Assembly (NCBI RefSeq): GCF_017115105.1
Contig: NZ_JABXKH010000127.1
Location: forward strand, 1 to 64,000
From: Nostoc sp. NMS2
GTDB lineage: Bacteria; Cyanobacteriota; Cyanobacteriia; Cyanobacteriales; Nostocaceae
Reading direction: 5' to 3'
Length of the DNA stretch: 64,000 nucleotides
Shown here: positions 34,001 to 42,904 of the stretch, piece by piece
How positions within the stretch are numbered: the stretch's first letter is position 1
How the letters are laid out: every line of letters starts with the position of its first letter
The notes under the pieces: generated by a model
The model's input: the letters and a program-made list of their open reading frames with translations, nothing else
Told to the model about the DNA's origin: nothing
The model's database searches: none
Position numbers and translations under genes: made by a program

Positions 34001-35781
34001 CTCCCTCAGCCCATAATAAAGGATTAGAAATTGCAGCGTTAATCTATCCCAACGTTCCTACCCAACTTCAAGGCGATGCTGGCCGCCTCCGGCAAATTCT
34101 TATGAACCTGATCAGCAATGCAATCAAGTTCACCAGCAATGGAGAGGTAGTATTAAGGGCAGAATTGCGATCGCAAAGCTCTACTACAGCCACCATCTAT
34201 TTTGCCATCACAGATACCGGTCTTGGCATTACCCCCGAAGATCAATCTAAACTCTTTAGGCCATTTACTCAAGTAGATGCTTCCACCACCCGTAAATATG
34301 GCGGCACAGGTTTGGGATTAGCCATCTGCAAGCAATTGGTGAGCTTGATGGGAGGAGAAATTGGCGTAGAAAGTCTTTTGGGCAAAGGATCTAAATTTTG
34401 GTTTGAAGTAACTCTCGCCAAGCAACTTCACCCTATTTCCTCAGAAGACGATGACTTTGCCAACGCCAAGGGCGAACGCCCAATTCTGACTAATCGGCGT
34501 TTGTTAGTAGTGGATGATAATGCTACTAATCGCAAAATCATCCACCATCAAGCTACTCGTTGGGGAATGTTGGTAGATCAGGCTGCTTCGGCTACTACTG
34601 CCCTCAAAGCTATTCACAAAGCCGCCGAAAACAATCTCTATGACATAGCTGTGATTGATATGCAGATGCCAGAAATAGATGGCATGACTTTAGGAGAACA
34701 AATTAAGACAAATTTAGCGATCGCTGGGCTACCTTTAATTATGCTTACCTCTACTAATCAACGCGATGAAATCCAGCGATCGCTAAAAATAGGATTTGCC
34801 GCTTATTTAGTCAAACCTGTTAAGCCTTCCCGACTCCTCGATACCATCATGACTATCTTAGGAACGCAGATAAAGGAGGAGGCAGAAGTCAGAAGTCCAA
34901 ATTCCGAATTCCGAAGTCAAGAATTAAAACTAAAAAATTACGAAAACAACAGCAACGATCATTCTTCTAGCTCCCGCCTCCTAGCTCGTGACTTCCATAA
35001 ATTAAGAATTCTCTTAGCTGAAGATAATGTGGTGAATCAGAAAGTTGCCTTGAAGCAACTCCAAAGCCTGGGTTATAGCGCTGATGTTGCTGGTAATGGA
35101 AAAGAAGTTTTGCAGCTATTAGAAAAAATCCCCTACGATTTAATTTTGATGGATTGCCAAATGCCAGTTCTCGACGGTTTAGAAACTACAAAAGAAATTC
35201 ATCGTTGGCAAGAAAGCAGTTTTGTCAGTAGTCGTCGCCCTGTAGTAATTGCGATGACAGCTAATGCGATGAAAGAAGATCAACAAATGTGTCTAGATGT
35301 AGGAATGGATGACTATCTGAGCAAACCAGTAATTAAAGAAAAATTGGCGGCGGCGCTACAACATTGGGGAAGTGTGATATTTAAGGCAAAAGAAATATAT
35401 GCCTTAGAACAGAAAGTTTCTAAAATAGATGTATGTTCAGTTGACCTCCCAATTGATTGGGAACGCTTGCAGCAACTTTCGGAAAACAACCCAGAATTTG
35501 AATTAGAACTACTACAAATATTTGTTGAAGATATGCAGCCTCGTTTAGAGGTCATTAAAATAGCGATCGCAGCTTATGACTTTGAGCAACTAGCGCTCCA
35601 AACCCATCAAATTAAAGGTGCTAGTGCCAATATGGGAGTTACAACCATGTATTTAGCAGCAGAAAAATTAGAAAAACTAGCTTACAATCAAGAGCGCAGA
35701 GGTACCACTAACTTAGTCTTAGAATTAGAAGAATTTGTTAAACTCATCCAAGAATTTTTGATCTGTAAACATACTAAGTAG
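31054..35781 (+). CDS. Hybrid sensor histidine kinase: GAF-CHASE3-PAS-GAF-GAF-HisKA-HATPase-REC-REC-HPt
   Basis: A 1575-residue phosphorelay kinase. Domains in order: GAF (about 20-165), transmembrane helix (186-206), CHASE3 (206-360), second helix (359-382), PAS (395-520), two GAFs (540-690, 710-880), HisKA with [14 protein letters not shown] (phospho-His about 907), HATPase (about 1015-1130; DTGLGI and GGTGLGLAI). REC1 (about 1150-1270) has its Asp in VIDMQMP, and REC2 (about 1315-1440) in [12 protein letters not shown]. HPt (about 1465-1575) has [10 protein letters not shown]. The N-terminal GAF before the membrane span is unusual. The REC2-HPt DNA is nearly the same as that of the kinase at 39762, and the linker before REC2 (about 1275-1310) is low-complexity, repeat-derived text. 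A beta-barrel gene precedes it. Confidence 0.93.
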   Translation: MKAPLPDNEIQRIESLLQYKILDTRSEAAFDDLTRLASYICGTPIALISLIDSDRQWFKSKVGLDALETPRDLAFCAHAIMQPEVFVVPDATEDERFATNPFVTSDPNVRFYAGVPLTNPEGYALGTLCVIDNVPRNLSPEQVEALRILGRQVIKQLEMRRSLASLVLASDTRKHTQKASKQFFKKVAVGFGLALAILVLIATLSYQSTEVLDNTSKRLNNIQLTINSLHELLSNIKDAETEQSGYILTGNDAYLKPYQIALINLPPEIKQLRKLTLDTPGQRSQLYTLESLIVVKLKELKRTIDLRQNIGLDAALEVINANQGNNLMSDIRNIIREMENGERDELQQQLTITKTRAHNTILMQAIAICLSFLILTIVYYFIYREGKERKLTEETLNQERNFISAVLDTTSALVIVVDPKGQIVRFNQACEQTTGYSFDEVRGRHFWNLFLLPEQVGPVKAVFEQLRSGEGPKEYENYWVTKNGSRRLIAWANTILQDHEGEVEYIVATGIDISNVYDELRLRKRTEQHLKAQYATSRVLAESTTINEAIPQILQGICESLGWDLSETWMVDQELNILNLLNIWYKISMKMQEFDILSRQTTFAPGIGLPGRVWASAKPIWIADVVKDNDFIRFQIAAKVGLHGAFGFPIRTGKKILGVITCFSHEIQQPDPDLATVMNSIGEQVGQFIERKQAEEELQRQNLRSQLFTEITLKIRQSLQIKEILQISVTEVQKILHSDRVLIYQPKADGSGTTIVEAVVSGWLAIKEKELADAYFQAEYIQQYYLQQYRQKRNLGLAELDIVEVQQSHIELLQQFGVKSNLVIPILVKEELCGLLIVHQCGSSRQWSSFETHLLRQIADQVGIALAQAQMLNAETQQRRELEIARHQAELASQTKSAFLANMSHEIRTPMNAVLGMTGLMLETPLNSEQQDFIETIRISGDALLSLINEILDLSKLETGEMALETLDFDLSTCVEEVLELLAPSAHNKGLEIAALIYPNVPTQLQGDAGRLRQILMNLISNAIKFTSNGEVVLRAELRSQSSTTATIYFAITDTGLGITPEDQSKLFRPFTQVDASTTRKYGGTGLGLAICKQLVSLMGGEIGVESLLGKGSKFWFEVTLAKQLHPISSEDDDFANAKGERPILTNRRLLVVDDNATNRKIIHHQATRWGMLVDQAASATTALKAIHKAAENNLYDIAVIDMQMPEIDGMTLGEQIKTNLAIAGLPLIMLTSTNQRDEIQRSLKIGFAAYLVKPVKPSRLLDTIMTILGTQIKEEAEVRSPNSEFRSQELKLKNYENNSNDHSSSSRLLARDFHKLRILLAEDNVVNQKVALKQLQSLGYSADVAGNGKEVLQLLEKIPYDLILMDCQMPVLDGLETTKEIHRWQESSFVSSRRPVVIAMTANAMKEDQQMCLDVGMDDYLSKPVIKEKLAAALQHWGSVIFKAKEIYALEQKVSKIDVCSVDLPIDWERLQQLSENNPEFELELLQIFVEDMQPRLEVIKIAIAAYDFEQLALQTHQIKGASANMGVTTMYLAAEKLEKLAYNQERRGTTNLVLELEEFVKLIQEFLICKHTK

Positions 35782-36081
35782 TCAGATAGCGAGCGTTCGC
35801 AATGACCGTAAATATTTTGGTGCGACCAAGTAACGCCAAAACATGAAAGACTAATAATATTGATTAATAAATGAACGGCGACAATTTTTTATGATTAAGC
35901 ATGAAAAATATTATTTAATAGATATAATAACTTGTGGAAAATTGGGAATAATAACTTTGATGTGATATAAAGTAGGCTCGGTGAGTTAGCTGCATCTTCT
36001 GCTAAGAACTTTTAGCCTAAATGTCAGTTCAAGGCATCATCTCCTATCCCCAATTAATTCCCGAAAAGTGAGGTTTTACTG
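35782..36081. other. 300-bp intergenic region
   Basis: AT-rich, with no gene or repeat recognised. It probably carries the promoter of the coiled-coil/OmpA/GTPase cluster. Confidence 0.4.
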
Positions 36082-36738
36082 ATGAGTCAGATGAGTAAAG
36101 ACGATGTACGAGAAAGACTTGGCAATATCGATCAAATCCGCGATATTATTCTTGGAACACAGCTAAGAGAGTACGAAAATCGATTTAGCAAGCTGGAGTC
36201 AGATATATCTCTCCTGCAACAACAGATGCGATCGCATGTCGATCAACTCAAGTCCAACTTTTCGGCTGAACTAAAAGCTGGGTTTGAGGCATTAGATAAA
36301 AAGCTGAAATCACTCAACCTGGCCACTCAAGAAGAAACTGTTGACTTACGGCAACAAGTTGATAGACTCAATAAAAAGTTCTCTAGCAGCGTTCAGTCAC
36401 TTGATGAAACCTTAGATAGTCAAACTACCTCAATTCGAGATGAAATCTTTAAAACCAAAGTCCAATTACAAGATGATGTTACGGCATTACGCGATCTGAT
36501 CTTAGAAGAAATAGATCGACGCTTCTCACAGTTGACAGACACTAAGGTTTCTAAAGACGATATGGCTGAAACTTTATTTGCCTTGGGAATGCGTCTGAAA
36601 GAAAATGAATTAATTCCTAAATTACGAGAAGCAGTCGATGAACACAACAACGACTATAGTGCTGTACCGCTTCTAGAAACTACAAAGTTGTCAAAAGTGT
36701 TAACTCACTCCAAAAGTTCAGCAGAATTACATTCGTAA
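36082..36738 (+). CDS. Coiled-coil protein, first gene of GTPase cluster
   Basis: A 218-residue, highly charged protein predicted to be almost entirely helical with heptads (YENRFSKLESDISLLQQQMR, LDKKLKSLNLATQEETVDLR, LRQQVDRLNKKF). A short C-terminal region (SKDDMAETLFALGMRLKEN) may form a compact helix bundle. No enzymatic motif, signal peptide or membrane span is present. The family is recognisable as cyanobacterial coiled-coil proteins of unknown role. The gene starts a same-strand run with the roadblock/OmpA protein (134 bp later), the Rab-like GTPase and a hybrid kinase, so it may act as a scaffold or effector of the GTPase. Confidence 0.75.
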   Translation: MSQMSKDDVRERLGNIDQIRDIILGTQLREYENRFSKLESDISLLQQQMRSHVDQLKSNFSAELKAGFEALDKKLKSLNLATQEETVDLRQQVDRLNKKFSSSVQSLDETLDSQTTSIRDEIFKTKVQLQDDVTALRDLILEEIDRRFSQLTDTKVSKDDMAETLFALGMRLKENELIPKLREAVDEHNNDYSAVPLLETTKLSKVLTHSKSSAELHS

Positions 36739-36872
36739 TTAAGGTAGAAGGTAAGGAGAGATGAGGGAGATGAGGGAGCAGGGAAAAAATAATAACTCCC
36801 CATTCCCCATTCCCCACTCCCCATACTTCGACTGCGCTCAGTACAAGTTCCCCATTCCCCATTCTTAAAAGT
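36739..36872. repeat. Intergenic repeat block with ACTTCGACT...AGTACAAGT unit
   Basis: CCCCATTCCCCA-type tandem text is interrupted at 36826-36849 by a 24-bp imperfect palindrome (ACTTCGACTGCGCTCAGTAC and following). The same unit or extended forms occur at 10360-10410, 44597-44670 and 46257-46322. Confidence 0.7.
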
Positions 36873-39137
36873 ATGACTCAGGTGGAAAATTCGATTTCTC
36901 AATCTGTTGAGTTAAAACCAGAAAAAACTGTACAGCTTGACAATTTATTGAATCTACTAGTCGAACTCAAAATTATCGAATCACCACCTGAGCAATCTTT
37001 TTCTTTATCACCATCAGAAACTGATAATATTAATGAGGATATTACAGAAGAGATTGAATTATTGCAACTCACTCCAGTTCCTTGGGAAGCATGTGAGGCT
37101 TATTTAGAATCTGCTTTGACTTCTCCTCAAAATCTACCTATTACATCGCAAGTTATTAGAGAAGAATTAGAAAAACCTGTTGAAATGATTGCCACCTTTG
37201 AGAATAATTTAGACAACTCAGACTCAGAGGATGCATTGCAAAAACTACGAGAGATATTGGTCGGATATGAACTAGCAGAAATAAACAATATTACAGCTAA
37301 ACTTGAACAAAAGTTAACAAAAATAGAGAATCAAATTTACGACCCTAAAGAGCTAATAAATCTACTCCTACCGTGGATTTCTGAGCTTTTAAGGCTGACG
37401 ATCGCAGAGTCAAGAGAGGAAATTGTACAAATAATTGCTCCTATAATCGATCAGACTATCCGTAGTCGCACTGAACAGGATAAAAGTAGTATGAGTGCTG
37501 CGATCGCACCTGCTATTCCCCTAGCTATCTCCCAGCAGATTATTATTGACCCAAAGGAAGTTTCAGACGCGATCGCTCCTGCAATGGGACGAGCGATAAA
37601 AAAGCAAATTGAAATTGAACAGAATATTGTTGTGGATGCACTCTACCCAATTATTGGCAGTACCATAGCCAAATATATGGCAGAGACAATCCGTGCTATT
37701 AACCGACAAGTTGAAGAAACCCTCAGCATTGAAGGCATCAAACGTAAAATTCGTGCCAAGCTACAGGGAGTTTCAGAAGCAGAATTAATTCTTAAAGAAG
37801 CTTTACCATTTACAATTAAAGGCATTTTTTTAATTCATAAAGCATCTGGTTTAGTTATCTCAGATATTCAGCGCTCTGATGTAGAACAGCTAGAGGCTGA
37901 AATGCTAGCAGGAATGCTGACAGCAATTCGCAGCTTTGCCAATGATTGCATCAATCAATCTGGAAGCGTGACAGAATTAGATGCAATTGAATATGGCACA
38001 TCTAAAATTATTTTAGAAGTTGCAGGATACTGTTATTTAGCCATCGTTGTCCAAGGAGAGCCAAGCAAAAAATTTATTTTAAAAATGCGGCAATTATTCA
38101 GCACAATCATTAAAGAACATGGTGATTTAATTGAAAAATTTGACGGCGATCCAGATTTAATTCCTATTGAAGTTAATATACTTCTGGAAGAACTGAAAAA
38201 TATAGATACTCAGGAGAAAAAGAAAAATAAATTATCACCCCTATTGCTATTAGGCTTAATAGTTGTCAGCACTATTTTCATTCCTTGGGGCATTTGGCAA
38301 TACCATAGTGGAGTTATCCGTTCCATTGAAAATCAAACTTCGTTGGCTCTTACTTCTGCTCCAGAACTAGCCGTGTATCGACTTGCCGTACAAGTAGAAC
38401 ACAATAAATTAAAATTAACAGGACGATTACCTAATCAGCCTCTTCGCCAGAAAGCCGAGCAAATTGTCAAGATAACTTCTCCAAATTGGTTGATTGACAA
38501 TCAAATTTTATTAGTAGAAGTACCAGCAGATCCTGTGTTAGCTGCTGCTGAAGTCAAACGAGTTACAACAGTTTTAAATCAGACTGAAGGTATAGCGATT
38601 TCCGCTCAATACATCACTGGTAAAGTAGCTGTTGAAGGTAGTGTCAACCGGATTGCAGATGCTCAGATTATTACTAACGCATTTGACAAAATTCCAGGCG
38701 TAAAATCCGTATCTAGCGCGGTGCGAGTACAACCTCCTCAGATTGAAGTTCGATTTTACTTTCAACCAGACTCAGCGAGTTTAATGAAAGCGGACTTAAA
38801 ACACAAAGTTCAACGGGTAAAGTTTTTTCTCAATCAGCACCCAAATAAACATTTAAAAATCATGGGTTATAGTTATGACCGGACTGATGCGAATACAAAT
38901 ACATCCCAAAAATTGGCACTGGCGCGAGCAAAAGCTGTACAACAAGCACTGATTAAATTAGGTGTCGAGCCATCTCGTTTACAGGTCATTGGTAAAACAA
39001 ATTTACCACCAGGAATTGATGCAACTCAACCCTCATGGTTAAGTCGCTGTGTCACTCTAGAACCGATAAATAATAGGACTTACGCAAAACTACGTGCTGT
39101 AGGGGCAATTCATGAATTGCCCCTACCTAAAAATTAG
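36873..39137 (+). CDS. Envelope-spanning protein: helical repeats, roadblock/longin-like domain, TM, BON, OmpA
   Basis: A 754-residue protein. Residues about 60-300 are helical, with repeated AIAPAI/MGRAIKKQI-type units. About 310-450 (LPFTIKGIFLIHKASGLVIS, MLAGMLTAIRSF, ILEVAGYCYLAIVVQGEP) look like a roadblock/longin-type fold, the kind that binds small GTPases (MglB-like). One membrane helix (LLLLGLIVVSTIFIPWGIW, about 456-476) follows. About 500-620 hold BON-like repeats, and about 622-735 an OmpA peptidoglycan-binding domain (VRFYFQPDSASL, LARAKAVQQALIKLGVEPSR). Topology: cytoplasmic front, periplasmic wall-binding end. The GTPase gene follows directly. The last ~19 residues, from about TYAKLRAVGAIHE on, are encoded by a MITE (39075-39166) that supplies the stop codon. 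Confidence 0.88.
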   Translation: MTQVENSISQSVELKPEKTVQLDNLLNLLVELKIIESPPEQSFSLSPSETDNINEDITEEIELLQLTPVPWEACEAYLESALTSPQNLPITSQVIREELEKPVEMIATFENNLDNSDSEDALQKLREILVGYELAEINNITAKLEQKLTKIENQIYDPKELINLLLPWISELLRLTIAESREEIVQIIAPIIDQTIRSRTEQDKSSMSAAIAPAIPLAISQQIIIDPKEVSDAIAPAMGRAIKKQIEIEQNIVVDALYPIIGSTIAKYMAETIRAINRQVEETLSIEGIKRKIRAKLQGVSEAELILKEALPFTIKGIFLIHKASGLVISDIQRSDVEQLEAEMLAGMLTAIRSFANDCINQSGSVTELDAIEYGTSKIILEVAGYCYLAIVVQGEPSKKFILKMRQLFSTIIKEHGDLIEKFDGDPDLIPIEVNILLEELKNIDTQEKKKNKLSPLLLLGLIVVSTIFIPWGIWQYHSGVIRSIENQTSLALTSAPELAVYRLAVQVEHNKLKLTGRLPNQPLRQKAEQIVKITSPNWLIDNQILLVEVPADPVLAAAEVKRVTTVLNQTEGIAISAQYITGKVAVEGSVNRIADAQIITNAFDKIPGVKSVSSAVRVQPPQIEVRFYFQPDSASLMKADLKHKVQRVKFFLNQHPNKHLKIMGYSYDRTDANTNTSQKLALARAKAVQQALIKLGVEPSRLQVIGKTNLPPGIDATQPSWLSRCVTLEPINNRTYAKLRAVGAIHELPLPKN

Positions 39138-39166
39138 GATTTTGGCTAAAGTTTTGCGTAAGTCCT
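39075..39166. mobile_element. 92-bp MITE with AGGACTTACGC ends containing a palindrome
   Basis: AGGACTTACGCAAAAC (39075-39090) and GTTTTGCGTAAGTCCT (39151-39166) are perfect 16-bp terminal inverted repeats. AATAAT stands at or next to both ends, a possible short target duplication. The middle holds the perfect 28-bp GTAGGGGCA palindrome (39099-39126). The 3' end of the OmpA-type gene runs into it and ends at the TAG 39135-39137. A related left half is at about 8460-8498. Confidence 0.85.
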
Positions 39167-39232
39167 GAATAATTAATTTTAATTTGATCGTAATAATGAT
39201 TCGGATAAAAGATTTTCTACTTTTTACCAACT

Positions 39233-39757
39233 ATGTCTACACTTTCTAAAAAAATATGTTTATTTGGTGATTTTGGTGTTGGTAAGACTAGTTTAATTCG
39301 CCAATTTGTAGAGTGTAAATTTAGTGACGAATACCTTTCAACGGTAGGAGTTAAAATTTCTCGTAAATTAGTTAGTCTTCCTGAAAAAGACCTATCTGGC
39401 AGACAAGATTTACAACTAATGATTTGGGATATTGAAGGCAGTAATAAGTTTAAGGCAGTTGCTAAGAATTATTTTCAAGGTTCTAGAGGTGCTGTGATAG
39501 TTGGTGATGTAACACAACCAGAAACACTCAATCATATCCGGGAGCATATTCAAACTTTTTTAGCTGTTAATCCTCAAAGCTATATTATTGTTGCACTGAA
39601 TAAATCAGATATGATCGCAGCCGAATATTTAGAAAATATCCGAGAAACATATCAATTTTCCGAGCAAAGTAATATATTAAACACATATATAACTTCAGCT
39701 AAAACTGGTAATAATGTTGATAAAATATTTCAAACTTTAGCCACTCGTTTAATTTAG
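39233..39757 (+). CDS. Rab-like small GTPase
   Basis: A 174-residue Ras-superfamily GTPase with all G boxes. G1 is GDFGVGKTSLIRQF (P-loop). The switch I region FSDEYLSTVGVKISRKLV carries the conserved Thr. G3 is MIWDIEGSNKFK (WDxxG as in Rab, with Ser where Rab has Gln). G4 is ALNKSD and G5 is TSAKTG. There is no prenylation tail, as expected in bacteria. Sequence and size place it with the bacterial Rab/MglA-like families rather than translation GTPases. The Gln-to-Ser-like change after DxxG would leave intrinsic hydrolysis weak and make a partner GAP necessary. It sits between the roadblock/OmpA gene and a hybrid kinase (4-bp gap), a context suggesting one pathway. Confidence 0.9.
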   Translation: MSTLSKKICLFGDFGVGKTSLIRQFVECKFSDEYLSTVGVKISRKLVSLPEKDLSGRQDLQLMIWDIEGSNKFKAVAKNYFQGSRGAVIVGDVTQPETLNHIREHIQTFLAVNPQSYIIVALNKSDMIAAEYLENIRETYQFSEQSNILNTYITSAKTGNNVDKIFQTLATRLI

Positions 39758-39761
39758 CAAG

Positions 39762-42236
39762 ATGAACTCATTATTTACAAAATTATTGTCTGTATGTGGT
39801 ATTCAATATTTGATAATTGATGAAAACTTCCAGATTATAGAGATGTCTCTGGAACTAAATCATTTTGTCGATATTGGTTATGAAGTGAAACTCGGTCAAG
39901 ATGTTCGGATTTGTTTTCCCGAATTAGAGGGACTTGAAGATATTTTTGATGCAATTCGACAGGGGGAACAAGATAATTTTGAATTAAAGGGAATTAGGCG
40001 ATCGCAAGATACTGATTCTCCTTTGTATATTGATATTCGGATTACGAATAATATCCAAGAAGACGATTCTAGCAATCCGATAGTTATCGTTGTTGAAGAC
40101 GCGACAGAACGAATGGTTCTTGAGCAATCTTTGTTCCAAGGTGCAAATGAAGCAAATCTTTTGTTACGTAATTTAAAAGCTTCTAAACAATATATTGACC
40201 AAATTGTGACATCGATGGCAGATGCCTTATTAGTGACAACACTGTCAGGTAAGATAAAAAAAATTAATTATGCAGCACAAATTTTATTGCAATATGATGA
40301 AACAGAACTCATCGGTCAACCTATCACCAAAGTTATCAGAGAAGTCCATAACTATCCACTACTGATTGACGATATTAAAAGTATTGATATATCCCAAAAC
40401 TCAGATATAAATCTTTTAGTAAAAGAGGTAGAAACCGTTTGTTATACCCAAAGGGGTAAAACAATTCCTGTAGCTTTTTCATCCTCAATAGTTAAGACAG
40501 AAATTGAACATTTTCAAGGTTATGTTTACATTTTGCGAGACATGACTGAACGAAAGCAGGCAGAACTAGCTAAACAGGAATTCTTAGCAATGATTAGCCA
40601 TGAAGTTCGGACTCCGATTGCATCGGTAACTGGTATGGCCAGTTTGTTGCTAGATACTGTATTGAGTGCTGAACAGCAAGACTTTATTGAAATCATTTAC
40701 ACTAGCGGAAATTCCTTACTCAAAATTATTAACGATTTTCTTGACTTCTCTAAAATACAATCGGGCAACTTGGAACTAGAAGAGGAACCTTTTGCTTTAG
40801 AAAATTGTATTAATGAGGCTATTTATATGCTTGCGCCTCAAGCTAAAGAAAAAGGTTTAAAACTCACATTTTTAGATACTCCTAAACTTAATACTACGAT
40901 TGTGGGAGATATCACCCGACTGCGCCAAGTCTTGATTAATTTACTCAGTAATGCTATTAAATTTACTGAAATTGGAAGTATAGAAGTTTCAGTTATAATT
41001 CGCCAGAATAGTGATATTAATTATTCTTCTGCTGTAAATAGTTACGAAATTCAGTTTAGTGTTAAAGATACAGGCATCGGAATTCCACGCGATCGCCTTG
41101 AACGTTTATTTAAAGCTTTCAGTCAAGTTAACTCCTCAATTACTCGACAGTATGGCGGTACTGGTCTAGGTCTTGCCATCTGCAAGCAACTGTGCGAGTT
41201 AATGGGCGGTAGAATTTGGGTTGAAAGTGAACTTAATGCAGGTAGCACATTTTACTTTACGATTGTCGCTTCTGTTATTCCAGAGGGAGTGGGGAGTCAG
41301 GACGAGCTAAACGCCCCGCTAACAGAATTTAGGAGTCAGAATTCAGGACGGGCTAAACGCCCAGCTACCGCTAACATAATTCAGGAGTCAGAAGTGAAAA
41401 ATTATGATAACAATGGTAATTATGATTTTCCTAGCTCCTGTTTCCTGGCTCCTGACTTCCATAAATTAAGAATTCTTTTAACTGAGGATAATCTGGTGAA
41501 TCAGAAAATAGCCTTGAAGCAACTCCAAAACCTGGGTTACAGTGCTGATGTCGCTGGTAATGGCAAAGAAGCGTTGCAGCTATTAGAAAAAATTCCCTAC
41601 GATTTAATTTTGATGGATTGCCAAATGCCAGTTCTCGATGGTTTAGAAACCACAAAAGAAATTCATCGTTGGCAAGAAAGCAGCTTTGCAAGTGGTTGTC
41701 GTCCTGTAGTAATTGCGATGACAGCCAATGCGATGAAAGAAGATAGACAAATGTGTTTGGATGCCGGAATGGACGACTATCTGAGCAAGCCGGTAATCAA
41801 AGAAAATTTGGCGGCGATGTTAGAGCATTGGGGAAGTGTGATACTCAGAGCAAAAGAAACAGATGTCTGGGAACAGACACTTTCGACAACAGATGTAGAT
41901 TCAGTTTACCTGCCAATTGATTGGGAACGCTTGCATCAACTCTCAGAAAACAACCCAGAATTTGAATTGGAACTACTGCAAATATTTATTGAAGATATTC
42001 AACCTCGTATAGAGGTAATTAAAATAGCGATCGCAGCCTATGACTTTGAGCAACTGGCGCTCCAAACCCATCAAATTAAGGGTGCTAGTGCCAATATAGG
42101 AGTTACAACCATGTATTTAGCAGCAGAAAAATTAGAAAAACTAGCTTACAATCAAGAGCGCAGAGGTACTACTAACTTAATCTTAGAGTTAGAAGAATTT
42201 GTCAAACGCATCCAAGAATTTTTAATTAGAAATTAG
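39762..42236 (+). CDS. Hybrid sensor histidine kinase: PAS-PAS-HisKA-HATPase-REC-HPt
   Basis: An 824-residue soluble phosphorelay kinase. An N-terminal PAS-like domain (1-125), a second PAS (about 145-265), HisKA with [19 protein letters not shown] (phospho-His about 279), HATPase (about 385-510: [23 protein letters not shown]), REC (about 569-695; [12 protein letters not shown]) and HPt (about 720-824; [10 protein letters not shown]). The gene starts 4 bp after the GTPase stop, so they are likely co-translated. The REC-HPt part is a close DNA copy of the end of the 31054 kinase. The linker before REC (about 508-568, encoded by 41285-41460) is built from dispersed repeat sequence read in frame ([13 protein letters not shown]). 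Confidence 0.93.
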   Translation: MNSLFTKLLSVCGIQYLIIDENFQIIEMSLELNHFVDIGYEVKLGQDVRICFPELEGLEDIFDAIRQGEQDNFELKGIRRSQDTDSPLYIDIRITNNIQEDDSSNPIVIVVEDATERMVLEQSLFQGANEANLLLRNLKASKQYIDQIVTSMADALLVTTLSGKIKKINYAAQILLQYDETELIGQPITKVIREVHNYPLLIDDIKSIDISQNSDINLLVKEVETVCYTQRGKTIPVAFSSSIVKTEIEHFQGYVYILRDMTERKQAELAKQEFLAMISHEVRTPIASVTGMASLLLDTVLSAEQQDFIEIIYTSGNSLLKIINDFLDFSKIQSGNLELEEEPFALENCINEAIYMLAPQAKEKGLKLTFLDTPKLNTTIVGDITRLRQVLINLLSNAIKFTEIGSIEVSVIIRQNSDINYSSAVNSYEIQFSVKDTGIGIPRDRLERLFKAFSQVNSSITRQYGGTGLGLAICKQLCELMGGRIWVESELNAGSTFYFTIVASVIPEGVGSQDELNAPLTEFRSQNSGRAKRPATANIIQESEVKNYDNNGNYDFPSSCFLAPDFHKLRILLTEDNLVNQKIALKQLQNLGYSADVAGNGKEALQLLEKIPYDLILMDCQMPVLDGLETTKEIHRWQESSFASGCRPVVIAMTANAMKEDRQMCLDAGMDDYLSKPVIKENLAAMLEHWGSVILRAKETDVWEQTLSTTDVDSVYLPIDWERLHQLSENNPEFELELLQIFIEDIQPRIEVIKIAIAAYDFEQLALQTHQIKGASANIGVTTMYLAAEKLEKLAYNQERRGTTNLILELEEFVKRIQEFLIRN

Positions 42237-42276
42237 GAGTTTGGAGTTAAAAGTGTCACTTAATTAAGATGGATTT

Positions 42277-42309
42277 AGATCCCCGACTTCTTGAAGAAGT
42301 CGGGGATCT
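42277..42309. terminator. Perfect 33-bp palindromic hairpin between converging genes
   Basis: A 16-bp arm AGATCCCCGACTTCTT faces its reverse complement with an almost null loop, 40 bp after the kinase stop and 30 bp before the end of the convergent anti-sigma-type gene. It could act as a bidirectional terminator. The same ATCCCCGACTTCTT hairpin is a common dispersed repeat in Nostoc-type genomes. Confidence 0.6.
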
Positions 42310-42339
42310 GGGCTGCAACCAACCCTATCATAGGTATAT

Positions 42340-42756
42340 TTAATAAGATTTACTAATAAATAAACAGTAACGATTATCTACCGTCCGTTCATAACTCAAC
42401 TTGTCGGCAATAGTAGACATAATTTTTAAACCACGCCCACGCTCTTGATCGTTCTCCTCAAATTCAGATATTTGCTGCAATTGCTGTTCTAAGTCAAAGG
42501 GTTCACCTTTAGACCAGATGCGAATTTCTATGTATTTATTTGACCGTACAGCTTCCATCTCAATAGGAGTTTCAATAGGTAACTTTTTGTGGGCATGTTC
42601 AACAATATTAGTGAAGCCTTCTATCATCAATGTTTGACATTGCCACCATATTTGTTTATCGGGAATAGGTGGTTGATTCATCTGCTCGAACCAAGATAAA
42701 ACTTGAGGTGAAGCTTTAAGGTCTGTGTTGACTTTGAGATAAATTTTATTATTCAC
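42340..42756 (-). CDS. RsbW-like anti-sigma / serine kinase (HATPase_c_2)
   Basis: A 138-residue GHKL ATPase of the anti-sigma regulatory type. The N box is EGFTNIVEHAHK (about 46-57), G1 KGEPFDLE (about 81-88) and G2 RGRGLKIMST (about 105-114). Such proteins bind a sigma factor or STAS antagonist and phosphorylate the STAS serine. The STAS protein (44139) and a PP2C phosphatase (42905) that would reverse this are the two next genes. It is read opposite to the phosphatase, with 148 bp between starts, so the three form a compact partner-switching set. No sigma factor gene is visible. Confidence 0.88.
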   Translation of the reverse strand: MNNKIYLKVNTDLKASPQVLSWFEQMNQPPIPDKQIWWQCQTLMIEGFTNIVEHAHKKLPIETPIEMEAVRSNKYIEIRIWSKGEPFDLEQQLQQISEFEENDQERGRGLKIMSTIADKLSYERTVDNRYCLFISKSY

Positions 42757-42904
42757 TTCTTAACTAATAAAATATTTTTAAATCATCATATTCGCTAATT
42801 AGTTGATTAATTTGAGTATTTTTACTATACATTAAAAACTAAATTGCATATAACTTAAATAAAGCAGCTATTTACTTATCATCTTACTTATAACACTGTA
42901 ATTT

